DNA of 64,000 nucleotides from positions 1-64,000 of the forward strand of contig CAZMHI010000007.1 in the NCBI GenBank assembly GCA_964566055.1. The letters run 5' to 3'. A program made the position numbers and the translations under genes. Source of the stretch: TMED23 sp964566055. GTDB taxonomy: Bacteria > Pseudomonadota > Alphaproteobacteria > Rhodospirillales > UBA2165. This document shows, piece after piece, positions 60,642-64,000 of this stretch. Every line of letters begins with the position of its first letter. The first letter of the stretch is position 1. The notes below the pieces were generated by a model. The model ran no database searches. It was not told the origin of the DNA and saw nothing but the letters and a program-made list of their open reading frames with translations.

Positions 60642-62458
60642 GGCTCTGGCGTTTCAGCCTGGAGCTCTGGATGACTGCCAAGTTGTACAAAATGGCGAAA
60701 TTCTTCATTGTTCTCAAGCATATCATCGTATGTGCCGGTAGCTTCGATACGCCCGTCTATCATGAAAACGATTTTATCGCAGTTGCGCACAGTACTTAAG
60801 CGATGAGCGACAAACAGAATGGTTTTTTCCCCTGCCAAGGCTTCGATAGCTGCATGAATTTCCTGCTCAGTAGTATTATCGAGGGCAGAAGTTGCCTCAT
60901 CGAAAACGAGGATTTCCGGGTTGAAATACAATGCTCTGGCAATGGCAATTCTTTGGCGCTGACCTCCTGATAGGCGCGTTCCGTGTTCGCCAACTGTAGT
61001 GGATAACCCTTCGGGTAAGGAGTCGATAAATTCATCCAAATTTGCCAATCGAATACAATTGAGAAGCTGGTTGTTATTGATTTCTGCGTCTTCAACGCCA
61101 AAGGCAATATTTCGACGCAAGGTGTCGTCCATCAGGAAAACTTGCTGTGGAACGAATCCAATACTATTTTGCCAGGCGCTGATATTCTCCGAGACTTCTT
61201 TACTATCTACTTGAAAAGACCCTGAAGAAGCCTGCAGTAATCCGAGAATGATATCCATTAATGTCGATTTTCCTGCCCCCGACGGACCGACAAAGCCGAT
61301 CGATTGTCCGTTGGATATTGATAAATTTATATTGTGCAATGCGGGATATTCTGCCGCCGGATAAGTGTAAGATAAATTTTGGATAGCGATTTTATTTTGA
61401 AGTGTCACCGGGTTCATGGAAACCTGCCGAGACTGTTCAGATGATCTAGTATCTTCGGTGGTGAAAGCTTCGTAAACTTCAGATATGTATGCCGAGCTGC
61501 GCCGTAATTCCGTCGCTGTAGTCAGAATTCTGTTGAGCGACGGCATCAACCTAAGAGAAGCCATCCCAAATAATCCAAGAACAGTTATAATATCATTTGG
61601 TTTCTGCTCGGCTGACAACAAAATGAGGACAATGGCTAGAAACCCGATGACGACAATAGTTTCAATCAGCAATCTCGGAATTTGAATGGATGTCGTGCTG
61701 AGGCATAAATAATGAGCGCGGCGTATTCCGGTATCTTCAATTTTGCGGTTTAAAAAATCTTCCGCCTGCATCAATTTTACGTCGCGAATGCCGTTGAAAG
61801 ATTGATTGATCCATTTGATGAGTGTGCGTTCTAATTTCAAAGACATCTCGCCCCAAAAACGAAATATTGGGCTTGATATAAAATAAAATACCAGTCCTAC
61901 AACAGATAGAATTAAAGCTGCACTAATCGTTGCGATAGGCTCCGCAAACATTAAAAGTGAAAACGCGCCGATCATTAACATTGCATCAAGCGTCATTAAT
62001 AAAACCAATCTAGCAGTTTCAAGTGAACGATTTACACCAGCGGTTATATTGATGAGTAATTTGGCGCTATTGTTATGAAAGTGAAATTCCATCGGGCGTG
62101 AAAGATATATGTTAAAAATGTTGCGGGTGTAGATTGCGGTTTTGAAGGTAACAACTCTGGTTACCAGATAGATTAAGGATAACAGCAGAACATTTTTTGC
62201 GATAAAAAATAAGGCGAATAACCCGGTTACCCAAAGTGCGGGATTCTCCCCCTCAACGATCGGCAAAAATTCAATAATAAAACCGGTAATTGGCCCATCC
62301 TGCTGACCCAAAACGAGCACCTGAATGACAGGAATAATCAGTCCAATACTGACGATTTCTAATCCAGTCATCAGAAACATAGGTATGAGCAATAAGGCAA
62401 AATGGACACGTGTCTGCGGGTCCAGTATTTCGATTAATTGACGAATGGTATTGATCAT
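60638..62458 (-). CDS. ABC exporter, fused permease and ATPase (MsbA/PglK-like)
   Basis: 606 residues: six TM helices (about 1-320) and a C-terminal nucleotide-binding domain with Walker A GPSGAGKST, signature LSGGQRQRIAIARAL, Walker B ILVFDEATSALD and switch His in VAHRLSTV. Half-transporter, working as a homodimer. In a glycan locus without a recognised Wzx, it is the best candidate for flipping the lipid-linked oligosaccharide, as PglK does (inference); lipid A export is the alternative. First gene of the overlapping run down to 54047. Confidence 0.9.
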   Translation of the reverse strand: MINTIRQLIEILDPQTRVHFALLLIPMFLMTGLEIVSIGLIIPVIQVLVLGQQDGPITGFIIEFLPIVEGENPALWVTGLFALFFIAKNVLLLSLIYLVTRVVTFKTAIYTRNIFNIYLSRPMEFHFHNNSAKLLINITAGVNRSLETARLVLLMTLDAMLMIGAFSLLMFAEPIATISAALILSVVGLVFYFISSPIFRFWGEMSLKLERTLIKWINQSFNGIRDVKLMQAEDFLNRKIEDTGIRRAHYLCLSTTSIQIPRLLIETIVVIGFLAIVLILLSAEQKPNDIITVLGLFGMASLRLMPSLNRILTTATELRRSSAYISEVYEAFTTEDTRSSEQSRQVSMNPVTLQNKIAIQNLSYTYPAAEYPALHNINLSISNGQSIGFVGPSGAGKSTLMDIILGLLQASSGSFQVDSKEVSENISAWQNSIGFVPQQVFLMDDTLRRNIAFGVEDAEINNNQLLNCIRLANLDEFIDSLPEGLSTTVGEHGTRLSGGQRQRIAIARALYFNPEILVFDEATSALDNTTEQEIHAAIEALAGEKTILFVAHRLSTVRNCDKIVFMIDGRIEATGTYDDMLENNEEFRHFVQLGSHPELQAETPEP

Positions 62459-62550
62459 TTAATTAATTGCCGAAAAGGAGTTTCAGTTGATCTATTTCGA
62501 AGTTGTCGCAGTGCTATTTGAATTTGGCATGATGTAAGTAATTTGACTTC

Positions 62551-63603
62551 TTAGTTTTGGACGCGACGAATAGCGAATCCAAAACGGTTTGTGGTTTTTT
62601 TAATTGCATTTTTAAGACCAACACCGGCACGAATTTTAGTACTTACGATGCTTCCTTTAAAATGCGCGACACTGGAGGTTGGCTCAATGTCGTATAAGCC
62701 ATGAAAATTTAACATGTTGTTTAGCGCGGCAATGTCGGTTTGCGAAACATGCTGGCGCCAACGGTTTTGATCAAGGGCGCCAATACGAGCCGGCATTGTC
62801 TCATCGCCGTCATAAATTTCCCGCCCTTTGCGAGGGTTGTCAGAAGTGTTTGGCCGGAAAGGTTTGCCCTCAATACCAATCAAGTCTTGGTTGGTAATAC
62901 TGACGCCTAACCATTCCGATACTTCTGCTAGAGCGCGATCGGTATCGTTACATAAATGTTCATATTTCAACACTTTGTAACGATCATGTTTAAAATTTGC
63001 AACAAAGTCCAAATTGTCTTGTTGTTGTCGAAGCACTATTGGAAAATTTCCATGATGTGAAATGCGTTCGGATGAAATTCGTGCATATGGATTTCGCACA
63101 ACCTCAAGCCAATAGGCACGGGGATTTTTCAGAAACACCGGAGCATAGCGATGATGAGCCGTCCAGCGAGTGGCGCAGATCTGAACGCCCAATTGATCAC
63201 CGATTTTTGTTAACAATGATCCGATATCCGATAAATTATCGTGATTAACAATTATCTCCACAAAATTAAGAAGTGTTTTTCTATCTAATCCGAAGACCAG
63301 GTCACCCTCTGTTGCACTGTTGGATTTGAGCATGTACGGCCAATAAACGCGTTGAATGTAATCCTGCAGAAAATGTGAGCGAACATAGTAGTCGTTTTTC
63401 TCATCGATAATATTTGGGGCTTGTTCAAAATCTTCAGTCATTATCTCAGCTTTATCCCGATAGCCTCGCGAATAGGCGATGGCACGGATAATCTGAAAAA
63501 ACAAATTAAAACAGGTTACATCGGGCTGACTATCGAACAGTCGTTCGGTCATAGTCGTGCCGCTTCGATGCAGGCCATTGATAACCAGTGGTAGAGAGCT
63601 CAT
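62551..63603 (-). CDS. Sulfotransferase family protein
   Basis: 350-residue P-loop sulfotransferase. The 5-prime-phosphosulfate loop is LHRSGTT (11-17) near the N terminus, and the 3-prime-phosphate motif is VVRNPYARISS (about 188-198, Arg and Ser). It uses PAPS to sulfate an acceptor; in this locus that would be a sugar hydroxyl, or else the protein is an unusual glycan-related relative. No cys genes for PAPS supply are visible in the window. Separated by 92 bases from the ABC gene and 37 from the truncated gene at the edge. Confidence 0.83.
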   Translation of the reverse strand: MSSLPLVINGLHRSGTTMTERLFDSQPDVTCFNLFFQIIRAIAYSRGYRDKAEIMTEDFEQAPNIIDEKNDYYVRSHFLQDYIQRVYWPYMLKSNSATEGDLVFGLDRKTLLNFVEIIVNHDNLSDIGSLLTKIGDQLGVQICATRWTAHHRYAPVFLKNPRAYWLEVVRNPYARISSERISHHGNFPIVLRQQQDNLDFVANFKHDRYKVLKYEHLCNDTDRALAEVSEWLGVSITNQDLIGIEGKPFRPNTSDNPRKGREIYDGDETMPARIGALDQNRWRQHVSQTDIAALNNMLNFHGLYDIEPTSSVAHFKGSIVSTKIRAGVGLKNAIKKTTNRFGFAIRRVQN

Positions 63604-63640
63604 TTAATGTTCAATCGCTTTCATAATTTGGATAGTCTGC

Positions 63641-64000
63641 CTACCCAATTGTGGGAGAAACTTTCATATCCTTTTTTATTTGTTCGAAGATAGAAATATC
63701 CGGAGTTTCTACTAAGTCTCTATAGGACTCAAAAGGGTAAGTCCAAGTGCCATCCTCGATACCGCGAATTAGTCTAATGGCTTCCTTAGGCTCATTTTGA
63801 CATAAATAGGGATATTCCCGGTAAATGCAGTAGTCGTGTTTTTCAACGACATCAATAACGAAGGACGGAATGCTGAATTGAATTGTTTCCATAATTATTG
63901 TGGCTGGATCGGAAAAGGCATATCCAACCCTATCAATCAGATCTTCCAAAAATAGCGGGGTGTACTCAACATTATCAAATCCTTCGGTACAATCGTTGAT
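63641..64000 (-). CDS. C-terminal part of a GT-B-like surface polysaccharide protein (truncated by window edge)
   Basis: The frame is open without a stop from 63641 to the window end, giving at least 119 residues; the true start lies beyond 64000. The stretch DRVGYAFSDPATIIMETIQF followed by IPSFVID resembles the donor-binding end of GT-B and CDP-glycerol-transferase-like proteins, where a Ser/Thr-rich loop precedes the E-x-x-x-x-x-P helix. It is thus likely another transferase of the same locus. An internal TTG (63949) is not the start. Confidence 0.6.
   Translation of the reverse strand: MNDCTEGFDNVEYTPLFLEDLIDRVGYAFSDPATIIMETIQFSIPSFVIDVVEKHDYCIYREYPYLCQNEPKEAIRLIRGIEDGTWTYPFESYRDLVETPDISIFEQIKKDMKVSPTIG

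Noticed and set aside
1..64000. tRNA, rRNA, insertion sequences, phage integrase, toxin-antitoxin or CRISPR-Cas genes
   Set aside because: I looked for their usual signatures by eye and found none; a tRNA or ncRNA scan would be needed for certainty about small RNAs.

Overview
The window looks like chromosome of an alphaproteobacterium, probably a Rhodospirillales-like environmental lineage. This rests on a 1610-residue NAD-dependent glutamate dehydrogenase of the large (about 180 kDa) class, a DUF3775 protein, a TPR protein with a glycosyltransferase-like tail, a perfect CtrA-type motif (TTAA-N7-TTAAC), and sugar genes resembling rhizobial/pseudomonad QuiNAc and Kdo genes. No genus can be assigned from sequence alone. 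I saw no rRNA, tRNA, CRISPR array, insertion sequence or phage gene. No gene-free stretch exceeds 300 bases; the longest gaps are about 200-240 bases (4510-4730, 13532-13755, 20541-20744, 31743-31948, 41673-41869, 48999-49238).

Region 1 (1-22.3 kb) is mixed housekeeping and metabolism: a phytanoyl-CoA dioxygenase-like enzyme, a one-chain pyruvate:ferredoxin oxidoreductase (nifJ type), a small SAM methyltransferase, a short formyltransferase-like protein, a gamma-resorcylate decarboxylase-like amidohydrolase, a TauE/SafE permease, a membrane-bound class III nucleotide cyclase, a second amidohydrolase, DUF3775, a TPR-glycosyltransferase protein, NAD-glutamate dehydrogenase, an MFS permease, a GmhA-like isomerase and purH.

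Region 2 (22.4-64 kb, running off the right edge) is one large surface-polysaccharide locus, mostly on the minus strand and visibly richer in A+T in its centre (about 37-54 kb). Its first part (22.4-28.8 kb) carries a 4,6-dehydratase, a WbpV/WreQ-like reductase, a WbuB-like glycosyltransferase and a WbpL/WecA-like undecaprenyl-phosphate sugar-1-P transferase. Together these would start a glycan with a QuiNAc- or FucNAc-type sugar. Next come sugar-nucleotide enzymes (UDP-glucuronate decarboxylase type, C-methyltransferase, cupin, UDP-glucuronate 4-epimerase), a radical SAM enzyme, Kdo genes (kdsA, an orphan KdsD-like CBS pair, and kdsB further on), an AsnB-type amidotransferase, a heparinase-fold lyase, a deacetylase, a GNAT enzyme and an O-antigen ligase/polymerase.

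The right part (43-64 kb) is the most unusual. It holds a single-chain fusion of a GT2 glycosyltransferase, a membrane segment and a radical SAM/SPASM enzyme; two paralogous GT-C membrane transferases, each directly preceded by a tiny single-TM protein gene; and a tight run of two Gfo/Idh/MocA oxidoreductases, a radical SAM enzyme with its SPASM-like cysteines at the N terminus, a GT-B-like protein, an SDR, a TIM-barrel isomerase, an ABC exporter and a sulfotransferase. My reading is a locus making an exported, modified (amidated, methylated, possibly sulfated) heteropolysaccharide in which radical SAM chemistry plays a part not yet explained. That last point is inference.
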